Source: Paracoccaceae bacterium
GTDB lineage: Bacteria > Pseudomonadota > Alphaproteobacteria > Rhodobacterales > Rhodobacteraceae
Length of the DNA stretch: 64,000 nucleotides
Direction: 5' to 3'
NCBI GenBank assembly: GCA_029243395.1
Contig: JAQWSE010000002.1
Span: forward strand, 186,001 to 250,000
Within the stretch, counting starts at the first letter, position 1. The number at the start of each line of letters is the position of its first letter. The position numbers were made by a program, and so were the translations under genes. Of the stretch, positions 48,683 through 56,796 are shown piece after piece. The notes beneath the pieces were generated by a model. It was not told the DNA's origin, searched no databases, and saw nothing but the letters and a program-made list of their open reading frames with translations.

Positions 48683-50374
48683 CTAAGTAGTGATCACTTT
48701 TACCGAATTGTTGGGATCTAATTCAATAAGTTTTTTTCTTTTTATGTATCTTTCGACAATTTCCCAAACTGGTGGCCCCTCAGTATTTTCATTAACTGAT
48801 GCCCATCCCCCAACTTTATATTTTTTTCCAGATTCAAGTTTTTTCCCAGTTTTTAGAATAGTCATTTCTGAAATTCTTTTCCCTTGAGGCTTGTTTACTT
48901 CGATCCTATAGCTCATTCCTCCTACTCGTACCATATCACCACCTTGTTGATAGTATGGGTCTGGATTGAAGAGGTTATCTGCAACATCTTCGAGAATTAT
49001 TTTTAATGTTTCACCAGTCATTTCAGTGAGATACACTTCAGGATAACTCATTGCAGTAGCATTAAAAATGTCCTCTCTTGTTATTCTGCTACCTGCAGGT
49101 AAGGTAGGCCCCCATCTAAACCCAGGGGATAAGGCTATATCTGCCCCCCTTTCTTCTATTATTGCCTGACAGATCAAATCATCCCAAGTGCCATTGAAAT
49201 TGCCTCGGCGATATAATAATGATTTGGTTTCACCTATGGTTTCTTCAAGATCAGTTAGATAAGGTTCTCTTTCCTGATTTATCAGCGCACGCATAGCAGG
49301 ATCTGGTGAAATTACATCTGAAAATATGGGAATTAACTTGTGTTTAAAACCTTTCACACCCTTATCCACATCTAGATCTATTCTACTTATAAATTTCCCA
49401 TTGCTACCTGATGCAATCAATATAGTATTGTTAATGATGGTTGGCGAAGGTAGAGCGTCGTGAGTATGACCACAAAGGATAATATCAATGCCATTCACTC
49501 GTGAGGCTAGTTGTCTGTCAACATCAAAGCCATTGTGAGAAAGTAGAACTACTAGATCAGCTCCCTTTTCTCGAATTTCTGTAACAAGTTCTGAAATGTT
49601 CTTCTCTCGAATTCCAAATGAAAGACCAGGAAACATCCAAGATGGGTTTGCTATTGGCATATATGGAAAAGCTTGTCCAATGATTGCTATGAGCTTCCCA
49701 CCTTTTTCGATAAAAGTGTAGGGCTCAAAGGCTCTCTCATCCCATTCTGTGTCGAAAACATTAGCACCAAGGAACGGAAATTTAATGTGGTTTTCAACTA
49801 AATCCATTACGCGTTCAATGCCAAGTGTAAATTCCCAGTGGCTTGTCATGGCATCTGTTCCAAGCATGTTAAATGCTTTGACCATATCCATCCCGTCTGT
49901 CTTTAGAGCCGTGTAACTCCCTTGCCATGTATCTCCTCCATCTAAAAGAATGGCATCAGGCCTGTCAGCTCTTATGGCATTGATCACCGTTGCCAATCGA
50001 TCCAAGCCGCCCATTTTCCCGTAAGATTTAGCTAGAGAATTAAAGCCTTCTGAGGACAGTGAATAAGCATCGGGGGTGCCAGACTCAATATTGAAGTGTT
50101 TGAGAAACTTTCTACCAGTAATATGTGGCGGGAGTCCTTTGACATTGCCAACTCCAATATTCATATCTGGTTCTCGAAAGTAAATCGGTTTTAGCTGACC
50201 GTGAACGTCAGTAATATGTATAAGAGTGAGGTTTCCAAAATCATCAAAATCAAGCAAATGTTGCTGGGATAATTTCTGTTGAGCTAGTAGACGAGTTGAA
50301 TTTTGCAATCCGGATGAACCAAAAATAAAAGAGGCTGCTATTGAAGCTTGTACGAAATGCCTTCTAGAAATCAT
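48683..50374 (-). CDS. soxB: SoxB, sulfate thiol hydrolase
   Basis: 563 residues from the ATG at 50374, chosen because it begins a Tat signal (MISRRHFVQAS) and has AGGAG ten bases upstream; the longer frame to 50410 adds a doubtful leader. Metallophosphoesterase motifs DVHGQ, LDGGDTWQGS and GHTHDALPSP coordinate manganese. It hydrolyses SoxY-bound thiosulfonate to release sulfate in the periplasm. Confidence 0.96.
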   Translation of the reverse strand: MISRRHFVQASIAASFIFGSSGLQNSTRLLAQQKLSQQHLLDFDDFGNLTLIHITDVHGQLKPIYFREPDMNIGVGNVKGLPPHITGRKFLKHFNIESGTPDAYSLSSEGFNSLAKSYGKMGGLDRLATVINAIRADRPDAILLDGGDTWQGSYTALKTDGMDMVKAFNMLGTDAMTSHWEFTLGIERVMDLVENHIKFPFLGANVFDTEWDERAFEPYTFIEKGGKLIAIIGQAFPYMPIANPSWMFPGLSFGIREKNISELVTEIREKGADLVVLLSHNGFDVDRQLASRVNGIDIILCGHTHDALPSPTIINNTILIASGSNGKFISRIDLDVDKGVKGFKHKLIPIFSDVISPDPAMRALINQEREPYLTDLEETIGETKSLLYRRGNFNGTWDDLICQAIIEERGADIALSPGFRWGPTLPAGSRITREDIFNATAMSYPEVYLTEMTGETLKIILEDVADNLFNPDPYYQQGGDMVRVGGMSYRIEVNKPQGKRISEMTILKTGKKLESGKKYKVGGWASVNENTEGPPVWEIVERYIKRKKLIELDPNNSVKVITT

Positions 50375-50482
50375 AAGAAAATTTGCTCCTACTAAACAAA
50401 AACCCAACACCAGAAATTTTCCGATATTGGGATTTTAAGCCTTTTTCACTTTATATTAAGGACTTGGTCCTCAATTCTTAGC

Positions 50483-51331
50483 CTAGTTTCTGACGGAAGG
50501 AGCTTCTGAAGAAAGACCATTTCCTCTCGAAGCTACGTATAACTCTAAGGCTCTAAATTCATCCCCACCCACTTCGTATGGAGTTGCTCTAATATTTTTC
50601 ATGCATCCTTTAAACCGTGCATGGATTGAATTTAGTTTTGCATTTTTTAGCCTATAGGCAGGGAATCCATTGATTTGGCCTTGGCTAAGATGATCAGCTC
50701 TAATCATTATACCATAATTGTCCTCATGGCAGTTCGAACATGCCATATCCAATTGTCCTACCCGAGTGTAAAATAATTCTTTTCCGATCTCCCATAGTGG
50801 CGCTACGGCACCATTAATTTTTACATTCATTGGCATGCCTCTCGATTGAAGGCTGATCACCGCTATTAGAGAGTCCATCGGAGCTGCCCCCCATTTTAAT
50901 GGTTCAGCACCCATTTGCTCAGTACGGCAATTATTAACGTGATCTTCCAATGACCAAAGAGCATTTGCAGATTCATTCCACCTTGGCATCACCGTTCTCA
51001 GCCCCTTGAATTCAGAGGCATCATCATGACATGAAGCACAAGCCTTGTTCTTTGAACCTTCTACCTTATTCCATAGATCCAGGCCTTTATCTACAAAAAT
51101 CATACCTGGGTTTTCAAAGTCATCCATCTGTAATGATTGGGTCTCTTTTATACGAAAAGTCCATCCTGATCTAATTTCATCCACATTTTCCATATGGCTG
51201 GGAGCTTTCACTCTCGTGATCATGGGTTGGCCCTCAACCACTAATTTTGCACTCTCATCAGCTAAGGACACTGTAGAAAATCCTAACATTAATAACAATG
51301 AACCAACAAATATCTTATTGAAAAAACTCAT
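50483..51331 (-). CDS. soxA: SoxA, diheme cytochrome of the thiosulfate-ligating complex
   Basis: 282 residues with a signal peptide (about 1-24). Two heme motifs, CASCH at 98-102 and CSNCH at 198-202, so this is the diheme form. The C-terminal Cys 243 in RFKGCMKNIRA is the persulfide heme ligand and active site. With SoxX it forms the S-S bond joining thiosulfate to SoxY. Confidence 0.96.
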   Translation of the reverse strand: MSFFNKIFVGSLLLMLGFSTVSLADESAKLVVEGQPMITRVKAPSHMENVDEIRSGWTFRIKETQSLQMDDFENPGMIFVDKGLDLWNKVEGSKNKACASCHDDASEFKGLRTVMPRWNESANALWSLEDHVNNCRTEQMGAEPLKWGAAPMDSLIAVISLQSRGMPMNVKINGAVAPLWEIGKELFYTRVGQLDMACSNCHEDNYGIMIRADHLSQGQINGFPAYRLKNAKLNSIHARFKGCMKNIRATPYEVGGDEFRALELYVASRGNGLSSEAPSVRN

Positions 51332-51343
51332 AACAACACCTTA

Positions 51344-51673
51344 TCAAGTTACAGTAATTTTTTTTGCTTTCTCATACACAGATCCATCGTCGTCATACCA
51401 TGTGAAATTAAATTCTCCACTTTCTGGAACAATTGCGTTAAATTGAAAGTAGGGATTCACCGAGATTGCTGGGTCTAGCCCTACATCCACAACATTTTCT
51501 CCATTGAAGTCACATGTGAAACGGTTAATGATCGATCTTGGTATCTTATTCCCATCAGAGTCTTTTCTAAGGCCAGTTTCCATTTTGTGGCTTATAAGTG
51601 TTTTAATGGTTATCATATCCCCGGCGCTAGCTTGCTTAGGAACTTTTATTCTTGGTTTTACGCCTTTAGCCAT
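51344..51673 (-). CDS. soxZ: SoxZ, sulfur-carrier complex subunit
   Basis: 109 residues, cytoplasm-like N-terminus (MAKGVKPRIKVPK) because it is exported in complex with SoxY. LISHKMETGLRKDSDGNKIPR (in part) is the family block. It pairs with SoxY, shielding the carrier arm. It starts 25 bp after soxY ends. Confidence 0.96.
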   Translation of the reverse strand: MAKGVKPRIKVPKQASAGDMITIKTLISHKMETGLRKDSDGNKIPRSIINRFTCDFNGENVVDVGLDPAISVNPYFQFNAIVPESGEFNFTWYDDDGSVYEKAKKITVT

Positions 51674-51698
51674 TATCCTTCTCCCAAAATTCTAAATA

Positions 51699-52118
51699 TT
51701 ATCCGCCACAGCCGCCAATAGTTACCTTGACTGTTTTAACATCTTTCGTGAAGCTTCCGTCTTCCAACTTTGCAATCGCAACGACTTCTTGAGTTTTTCT
51801 CAAACGTATTCTCGTTGAGGTCATTCTACTACCAGAAAGAGGACCAAAATTGATTGTTGCTACGTTTGGATTTGGATTCCCTAAAGCCAGTAAAAGAATC
51901 GATGAAGCTTTGCCTGATTCCACACTAATGGGCACGGTATTACCATTTTCTGCAATTTCAGGTGTTGTTAGAGTTATTCCACCAGTCCCAATATTTGCTC
52001 CTCCGGTGAACTTAGCTATGGCTTCATCTGTTTCTGATGCTATAGCCTTAAAAGGAATCAGAGTAGTACACGCCAAGCTCCCACCAACTGCCAACAAACC
52101 ACGTCTATCGATTTTCAT
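51699..52118 (-). CDS. soxY: SoxY, sulfur-carrier protein
   Basis: 139 residues with a Tat signal (MKIDRRGLLAVGG). It ends in GGCGG with the carrier Cys at residue 137, which holds thiosulfate and intermediates on a swinging arm. The export signal carries SoxZ with it. It is next to soxX (25 bp). Confidence 0.97.
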   Translation of the reverse strand: MKIDRRGLLAVGGSLACTTLIPFKAIASETDEAIAKFTGGANIGTGGITLTTPEIAENGNTVPISVESGKASSILLLALGNPNPNVATINFGPLSGSRMTSTRIRLRKTQEVVAIAKLEDGSFTKDVKTVKVTIGGCGG

Positions 52119-52143
52119 TTTTCGACTCTCCTAAACTAGTATA

Positions 52144-52605
52144 TTATTGTTTTAATGTGAGAAGATAGGCAACAACGTCCTCGACTTGTTGGGCCTTGAG
52201 GATTGTTTTACCCTGAAATTTTTTCAATATTCTCGTGAAACCACTATCTCTATAGAAAGCTGGCATAATAGTGCCTTCAAACACGTTTTTTGAGTTTATA
52301 ATCATACCGCGTATCTCGGCTTGGGTCCATCGGTCAGCCACACCATCCAGAACAGGACCAACTTCTCCATGAAATGTCTGTTCAGACATTTCAGAGTTAA
52401 CATGACAAGCTAGGCAATTACCTTGCTTCCTATTCATGAAAACCTTTCTTCCGTTCGTAGGATCACCAGGTACTCCGGTTAATGATGCAGTCACGGCACC
52501 ATATTCATCGGCTATAATTTTTGAAGGGGCTATTTCAGCATGAGCAGTTTGCACGTATAGTAACCCAAAAAGAATTATTATGACATTTTTTATAGAATTA
52601 ATCAT
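52144..52605 (-). CDS. soxX: SoxX, monoheme cytochrome c
   Basis: 153 residues with a signal peptide (about 1-23). One heme site, CLACH at 64-68, and a candidate axial Met 114 in EGTIMPAFY. It receives electrons from SoxA and passes them to a cytochrome of the respiratory chain. It follows soxW by 66 bp on the same strand. Confidence 0.95.
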   Translation of the reverse strand: MINSIKNVIIILFGLLYVQTAHAEIAPSKIIADEYGAVTASLTGVPGDPTNGRKVFMNRKQGNCLACHVNSEMSEQTFHGEVGPVLDGVADRWTQAEIRGMIINSKNVFEGTIMPAFYRDSGFTRILKKFQGKTILKAQQVEDVVAYLLTLKQ

Positions 52606-52671
52606 GCTTAGAACCTCGGCTACCTAGAAATTTACAACAGTTGCTTCCATCTTACTCTTAAGAATGCAATT

Positions 52672-53229
52672 CTAGTCAACATTAAGATTTCTTGCAATGA
52701 ATTTTTGTAAATGTTCATCGCCGTTGTAGCCTTCCAATAAAACCCAATCAAGAAGCAGGTTTGTCGTTCCTTTTGCAAAGGCACCGGGCATAGTAACTAC
52801 GGCTGCCTTAGGAGCTGTCAAGTTCACTGGAACATTTTTTGGAAAAAACATCATTGTTGGAGTGAACATAACACCCCATTTCTGAACAATTTCTTTTTCT
52901 GGTAGCGTTTGGCCATCAAAGTCAGTGACCTCTAGGTCTCCAAAGATATTGATTCTTATAACAAAAAAATCTTGTTGAAGCTTGCTTGCTATTTCAGGCA
53001 CCGAATATACTTTCTCATGCATTCGCTTGCAGTACCCGCAGCCCTTTTGTTCAAATAAAATGAGCAACCTTTTTTGATTATCGCTAGCTTCCTCTAAATC
53101 TTCGCGAAGATCCATGAAGGTAGTAGTTATCCAAGGCTCTTCATAGAGTCCATCTTCTCCAAGTTTTGCACCATGAGCAGTCCAGGCTAAGAAAGAAATT
53201 AGAATAGTTAGTTTTAAGAATCGAAACAT
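52672..53229 (-). CDS. soxW: SoxW, periplasmic thioredoxin-like protein
   Basis: 185 residues with a signal peptide (about 1-20). The active site is CGYCKRMH near 64-71, in LILFEQKGCGYC. It receives electrons from SoxV and keeps Sox proteins such as SoxY reduced. It lies between soxV and soxX. Confidence 0.93.
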   Translation of the reverse strand: MFRFLKLTILISFLAWTAHGAKLGEDGLYEEPWITTTFMDLREDLEEASDNQKRLLILFEQKGCGYCKRMHEKVYSVPEIASKLQQDFFVIRINIFGDLEVTDFDGQTLPEKEIVQKWGVMFTPTMMFFPKNVPVNLTAPKAAVVTMPGAFAKGTTNLLLDWVLLEGYNGDEHLQKFIARNLNVD

Positions 53230-53267
53230 TTTTTCTTATTGAAGTAAATCTAGAATTTCCTGTAAAT

Positions 53268-54008
53268 TTAACCTATCTTAGCGAAAATAGGAAATGATTC
53301 CATTAACCATATGGAAATAATTGACACGTTATTGCTAGCAATCAATGCTGCAAAGACTAATAGAAAGACCCCCATACTTTTTTCCAGATATGCTAACGAA
53401 GATCGGTTTCGTTGAACAAGTGACAGAAAAGGCTGAGAAAATAGCGAAGCTAAAACGAAAGGGAAAGTCATAAAAATTCCATAAGTTGCTAGTAATAAAG
53501 CACCGTGCAAGAGGCTATCTTTGTCAGCAGCGATGAACAAAACAGCGGCGAGGGCCGGACCGACACATGGAGTCCACCCAAACCCAAAAACTAAACCCAT
53601 GACATAACTTCCCAAAAACCGAGAAGGGGCTAGACTGCTAGAGAAACGAAACTCCCTGTGGAGGAATGAAAACTTTAGCAAACCAAGGAAATGTATCGCA
53701 AAAATAGCCAATATTGTGGCAGCTAGAATGCTGAGCTCAGATCTGAATTCTCTGAAAATTTGTCCGATAGTTGAGGCAGCGAGTCCCATCATCATGAATA
53801 TCGTAACTATCCCGAGGGAAAAAAATACTGTGTTTAATAGGAGTTTTTTCCTAATGGTATTGGGAAGGGCCCCCTCATTCCTGAATTCCTCCATAGTGAT
53901 TCCTGCAAGATAGCAAAGGTAAAATGGCACTAGCGGTAACACACAGGGGGAAAAAAAGGAGAGTAGTCCTGCTAAGGCTGCACCACCATAGCTAATACTG
54001 AAATCCAT
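53268..54008 (-). CDS. soxV: SoxV, CcdA-type thiol electron carrier
   Basis: 246 residues with six membrane segments. It opens with SFFSPCVLPLVPFYLCYLAG (in part), holding one of the two redox Cys, and the other is in GWTPCVGPALAAV. It moves reducing power across the inner membrane to SoxW. It is the first gene of the sox operon, divergent from soxS with an 84-bp intergenic region. Confidence 0.94.
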   Translation of the reverse strand: MDFSISYGGAALAGLLSFFSPCVLPLVPFYLCYLAGITMEEFRNEGALPNTIRKKLLLNTVFFSLGIVTIFMMMGLAASTIGQIFREFRSELSILAATILAIFAIHFLGLLKFSFLHREFRFSSSLAPSRFLGSYVMGLVFGFGWTPCVGPALAAVLFIAADKDSLLHGALLLATYGIFMTFPFVLASLFSQPFLSLVQRNRSSLAYLEKSMGVFLLVFAALIASNNVSIISIWLMESFPIFAKIG

Positions 54009-54092
54009 TGTTCCCTCAGATTTTTTATTTCGCTGGTCTATAGTGGCTGATATATAATATCTTTAAAGTGATAAACAATAGGTCTCCTAATT
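54009..54092. promoter_or_regulatory. Divergent soxV-soxS promoter region
   Basis: The 84 bp between the divergent genes is very A+T-rich around 54050-54080. TATAAT at 54054-54059 fits a -10 element for soxS, though a matching -35 is weak. On the minus strand, TTGTTT (54078 to 54073) with A+T-rich DNA below it could serve soxV. No operator motif could be identified. Calls here are tentative. Confidence 0.35.
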
Positions 54093-54482
54093 ATGATTTC
54101 AAATGTTTCTAGGGTTAGGACTTTATTTTTATCTTTCTTGATGGCGTTAAGCTTAATAGAGGCTATGCGTGCCGAAAGTCCTAACTTAGGTTTATTGATG
54201 ATTGATGACACGGCTTGCCCTTATTGTGAGCTTTGGGATGAGGAAATTGGTTATATGTACTTTAAAACCCAAGAAGGTAAATTGGCCCCATTGATCAGAC
54301 ATCATTATGGCGAAAAATTACCGCAAAACATAGAATTGCTGTCAGAACCAGTTGTTACCCCGACCTTTATATTGCTGGAAAACAATAAAGAACGTTTTAG
54401 AATTGAAGGGTATCCAGGAGAGGAGTTTTTCTGGTCTTTTCTAGCGGAATACATCCTTAGGATAAAACAAAATAAAAATTAA
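54093..54482 (+). CDS. soxS: SoxS, thioredoxin-like Sox-associated protein
   Basis: 129 residues with a signal peptide (about 1-27). The redox motif is CPYC near 43-46 (DTACPYCELWDEEI), and the ending RIEGYPGEEFFW matches SoxS. In Paracoccus it keeps SoxYZ active by reducing its cysteine. It is divergent from soxV and followed by a 65-residue ORF. Confidence 0.88.
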   Translation: MISNVSRVRTLFLSFLMALSLIEAMRAESPNLGLLMIDDTACPYCELWDEEIGYMYFKTQEGKLAPLIRHHYGEKLPQNIELLSEPVVTPTFILLENNKERFRIEGYPGEEFFWSFLAEYILRIKQNKN

Positions 54483-54558
54483 TGAAGAAATTTTCTTTTG
54501 CTTAGAAGATTGGTATCTTTCTTGCAAAATCTGCTCAATACTACAGGAGATATCACCG

Positions 54559-54756
54559 ATGAAAACAAGAGAACCCTCAAATTTAATAGTAGAAGTTTTT
54601 GCTGTCGCAGTTTCAGAACTAGTTGCCCTTGGCCTTTCAAGAGAAGAAGCGGTCTTGGGTTTGTTGAGTCAAGCTGCTGTGCAAGCTAATCCACGAGCAA
54701 TGGTGCACGCTGCAGTGTTACACCAAAAGTTTCATTCTGATTTTGTTGATAGTTAG
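54559..54756 (+). CDS. Small helical protein after soxS
   Basis: 65 residues, mostly helical and Ala/Val-rich, with no membrane segment or signal peptide. CAGGAG 13 bases ahead of the ATG supplies a ribosome-binding site. It begins MKTREPSNLIVEVFAVAVSE and ends HQKFHSDFVDS. No family recognised. The 76-bp spacing from soxS leaves open whether it is in the same transcript. Confidence 0.6.
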   Translation: MKTREPSNLIVEVFAVAVSELVALGLSREEAVLGLLSQAAVQANPRAMVHAAVLHQKFHSDFVDS

Positions 54757-54849
54757 GTTGGACCACTTATTGTAGTGAGCTCCAGACTGTTCTAAAAAAC
54801 TAGACCTGGTGTTCAATTTTAACGAAGCATTTTCCTAGGAAAGGAAGTA

Positions 54850-55533
54850 TCAAAACCCTATAAAATCAGCTATTTCCGCTATAGAAGCCCGTTCGGTCCT
54901 TAGAGTATTTATCCGGTTATTATTGTCCATATAACCCATCGCAATTCCGCAAAATAACATTAGGTTTCTTGGTGCACTCACATGTTTCTGCACCAATTCA
55001 TGAAATACAGCCCAAGATTCTAGTGCACAGGTATCCAAACCATATTCTTTTGCAAGCAGAAAAATGTTTTGTAAATACATTCCTACGTCTGACCATTGAG
55101 GTGGCCCCATGTTTCTATCAATGAAAACAAACAAACCAACTGGGGCGTCAAATAATTTAAAATTTTTGGCAAATTGTTCCTTGCGCTTTTCTTTTTGTTC
55201 CCGGCCAATATTAAGAATTGAGTACAGATCCTCTCCGCATTTAAATCGTCTTCCCTTGTAGGGCTCTGCTAATTCTTTTGGATAAACAGGATATTCAGCT
55301 GTATGGCCTTTAGGAAATAACTTTAGTTCTTGTTCAACTTCTATCAACAAATTTTTTAATGCATTTCCACTTACAGCAAATAAATGCCAAGGTTGTAAAT
55401 TACCTCCCGACGGAGATCTTGTAGCTTTTTCCAGAATGGTTTTTATTTGACTTAGGCTTACGCATTTTGATGAAAAAGCTCGACAACTTATTCTTTTTTC
55501 AATTGCTTGAGACACTCGCATGAAATTTTGCAA
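54850..55533 (-). CDS. Nitroreductase-family flavoprotein
   Basis: 227 residues. The FMN-binding N-terminal RISCRAFSSK near 13-22, SPSGGNLQPWHLFAV near 37-51, and GLDTCALESWA near 160 mark the family. It reduces nitro compounds or quinone-like molecules with NAD(P)H. An alternative start is the Met at residue 5. Neighbours give no substrate clue. Confidence 0.9.
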   Translation of the reverse strand: MQNFMRVSQAIEKRISCRAFSSKCVSLSQIKTILEKATRSPSGGNLQPWHLFAVSGNALKNLLIEVEQELKLFPKGHTAEYPVYPKELAEPYKGRRFKCGEDLYSILNIGREQKEKRKEQFAKNFKLFDAPVGLFVFIDRNMGPPQWSDVGMYLQNIFLLAKEYGLDTCALESWAVFHELVQKHVSAPRNLMLFCGIAMGYMDNNNRINTLRTERASIAEIADFIGF

Positions 55534-55632
55534 CCCGATTAGAGCTAATTTGCAACAACAGTTATTAAACTAAAGATAGCGAAGGTGCAAACCGACTTTT
55601 ATTAATTCTTAATTAGTAGGCTATTAATTAAT

Positions 55633-56529
55633 TTATTTAAACTGGAGTTCTCTTACATCCCAATAACCGTCTGTCGCTTTAAGTCTGATATTTGACTCAA
55701 TGATTTCAAATATATCAGAACCTTTATGATCGAAGGCAAAAATATCAGCTCCATTATCGATAAGAGTAAAAATTATTGAAGAATGTTTGTTCCATTTTGC
55801 AGCCTCGTGAAGGGGAGTTCTCCCCATATCTGCTCCGGCATTAACTTCGCCACCTGCATTTATTATAGATTCAATAACTTGAGGATTTGTATTCCAGCCG
55901 GCTGCTCCATGAAGAGGCGTAATTCCATAGGTGGTTTTTGCATTAGCATCAGCACCTGCATTCAATAGGAGCATAATTTTCTGTAAAGAACCAAATGGGG
56001 CAGCCAAATGTAGAGGAGTTCTATTCATGTCATCTACAGCATTTATCGTAGCTCCAGATTGTATGAGCAATTTGACTACATTGTCATTTTTGTTGAACTT
56101 GGTACTATGTAGAGGAGACCAATCATTCTTATTCTTGGCATTGATATTGGCCCCTGCTCTTATAAGGGTCTCTAAGACTAAGGGATTTGGATTTCTCATA
56201 GCCGCATCGTGAAGAGGGGTACCTCCCGAAGCATTTCTGGCATCCAAATTAGCCCCAGCCTGAATTAATAATTTGATCACCTTTGGATTTTGATTGTATT
56301 GAGCTGCTAAATGGAGTGGTGTTCTTCCCATAGAATCTCTTGTTTTTAGGCTCTTTCCTTCGCTAAGACAGGCAATAATTTTTTCTGACCTTACTGTTTC
56401 CCAATAGGGCTTAATTTGAAGGATTGGATTGCCCTCTGTCCACTCGGAACAAGGCTCCGATTTAGCTGCCCCGAGAAACAAAGGGTTGAAGAGCAGTAGC
56501 GTACTAAGAATCAATTTTTTAAATGTCAT
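55633..56529 (-). CDS. Exported ankyrin-repeat protein
   Basis: 298 residues from the ATG at 56529, chosen because it begins a signal peptide (MTFKKLILSTLLLFNPLFLG, core about 6-20); the frame extends further upstream to 56640 but only through low-quality sequence. Six or so ankyrin repeats with GxTPLHxAA motifs (MGRTPLHLAA, GGTPLHDAA, WSPLHSTK, MNRTPLHLAA, YGITPLHGAA, MGRTPLHEAA) cover about 60-270. A protein-binding scaffold in the periplasm or outside; partner unknown. It is divergent from the thiamine operon. Confidence 0.85.
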   Translation of the reverse strand: MTFKKLILSTLLLFNPLFLGAAKSEPCSEWTEGNPILQIKPYWETVRSEKIIACLSEGKSLKTRDSMGRTPLHLAAQYNQNPKVIKLLIQAGANLDARNASGGTPLHDAAMRNPNPLVLETLIRAGANINAKNKNDWSPLHSTKFNKNDNVVKLLIQSGATINAVDDMNRTPLHLAAPFGSLQKIMLLLNAGADANAKTTYGITPLHGAAGWNTNPQVIESIINAGGEVNAGADMGRTPLHEAAKWNKHSSIIFTLIDNGADIFAFDHKGSDIFEIIESNIRLKATDGYWDVRELQFK

Positions 56530-56656
56530 TTCTACACTTTCAACACAGTATACCACTGAATGAACGACACAGGAGGTTATTCTTTTAATAGTAAACAAGC
56601 AATTATTTGATGATAAAAAGTAGTTGAAAATTTTGTTCAAGTAGATTATGTGACAA

Positions 56657-56794
56657 CTAACCTCGGGGTGCCTCTATACTGGCTGAGATGAAAATTTCAA
56701 ACCCGTTGAACCTGAACCGAGTAGTATCGGCGTAGGAAAGGTTTCAAACCCTAGCTTCCGTCCATACTGAGTAATTTTATTGTTAGGGGTTTTG
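56657..56794 (+). promoter_or_regulatory. TPP (THI-box) riboswitch upstream of thiB
   Basis: The thiamine pyrophosphate aptamer spans about 56657-56744. Conserved blocks are CTCGGGGTGCC near 56662, GGCTGAGA at 56681-56688, CCGTTGAACCTGA near 56703, and GCGTAGGAAAGG ending near 56741, with a closing AACC/GGTT pairing. Downstream, AAACCCTA (56746-56753) can pair with the sequence overlapping the thiB ribosome-binding site (AGGGG, 56785-56789), suggesting translation is blocked when TPP is bound. The aptamer is clear; the mechanism is inferred. Confidence 0.92.
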
Positions 56795-56796
56795 TA

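Noticed and set aside
54850-56640. Possible toxin-immunity role for the nitroreductase and ankyrin pair
   Set aside because: Both are ordinary families, are 99 bp or more apart, and carry no toxin domain.
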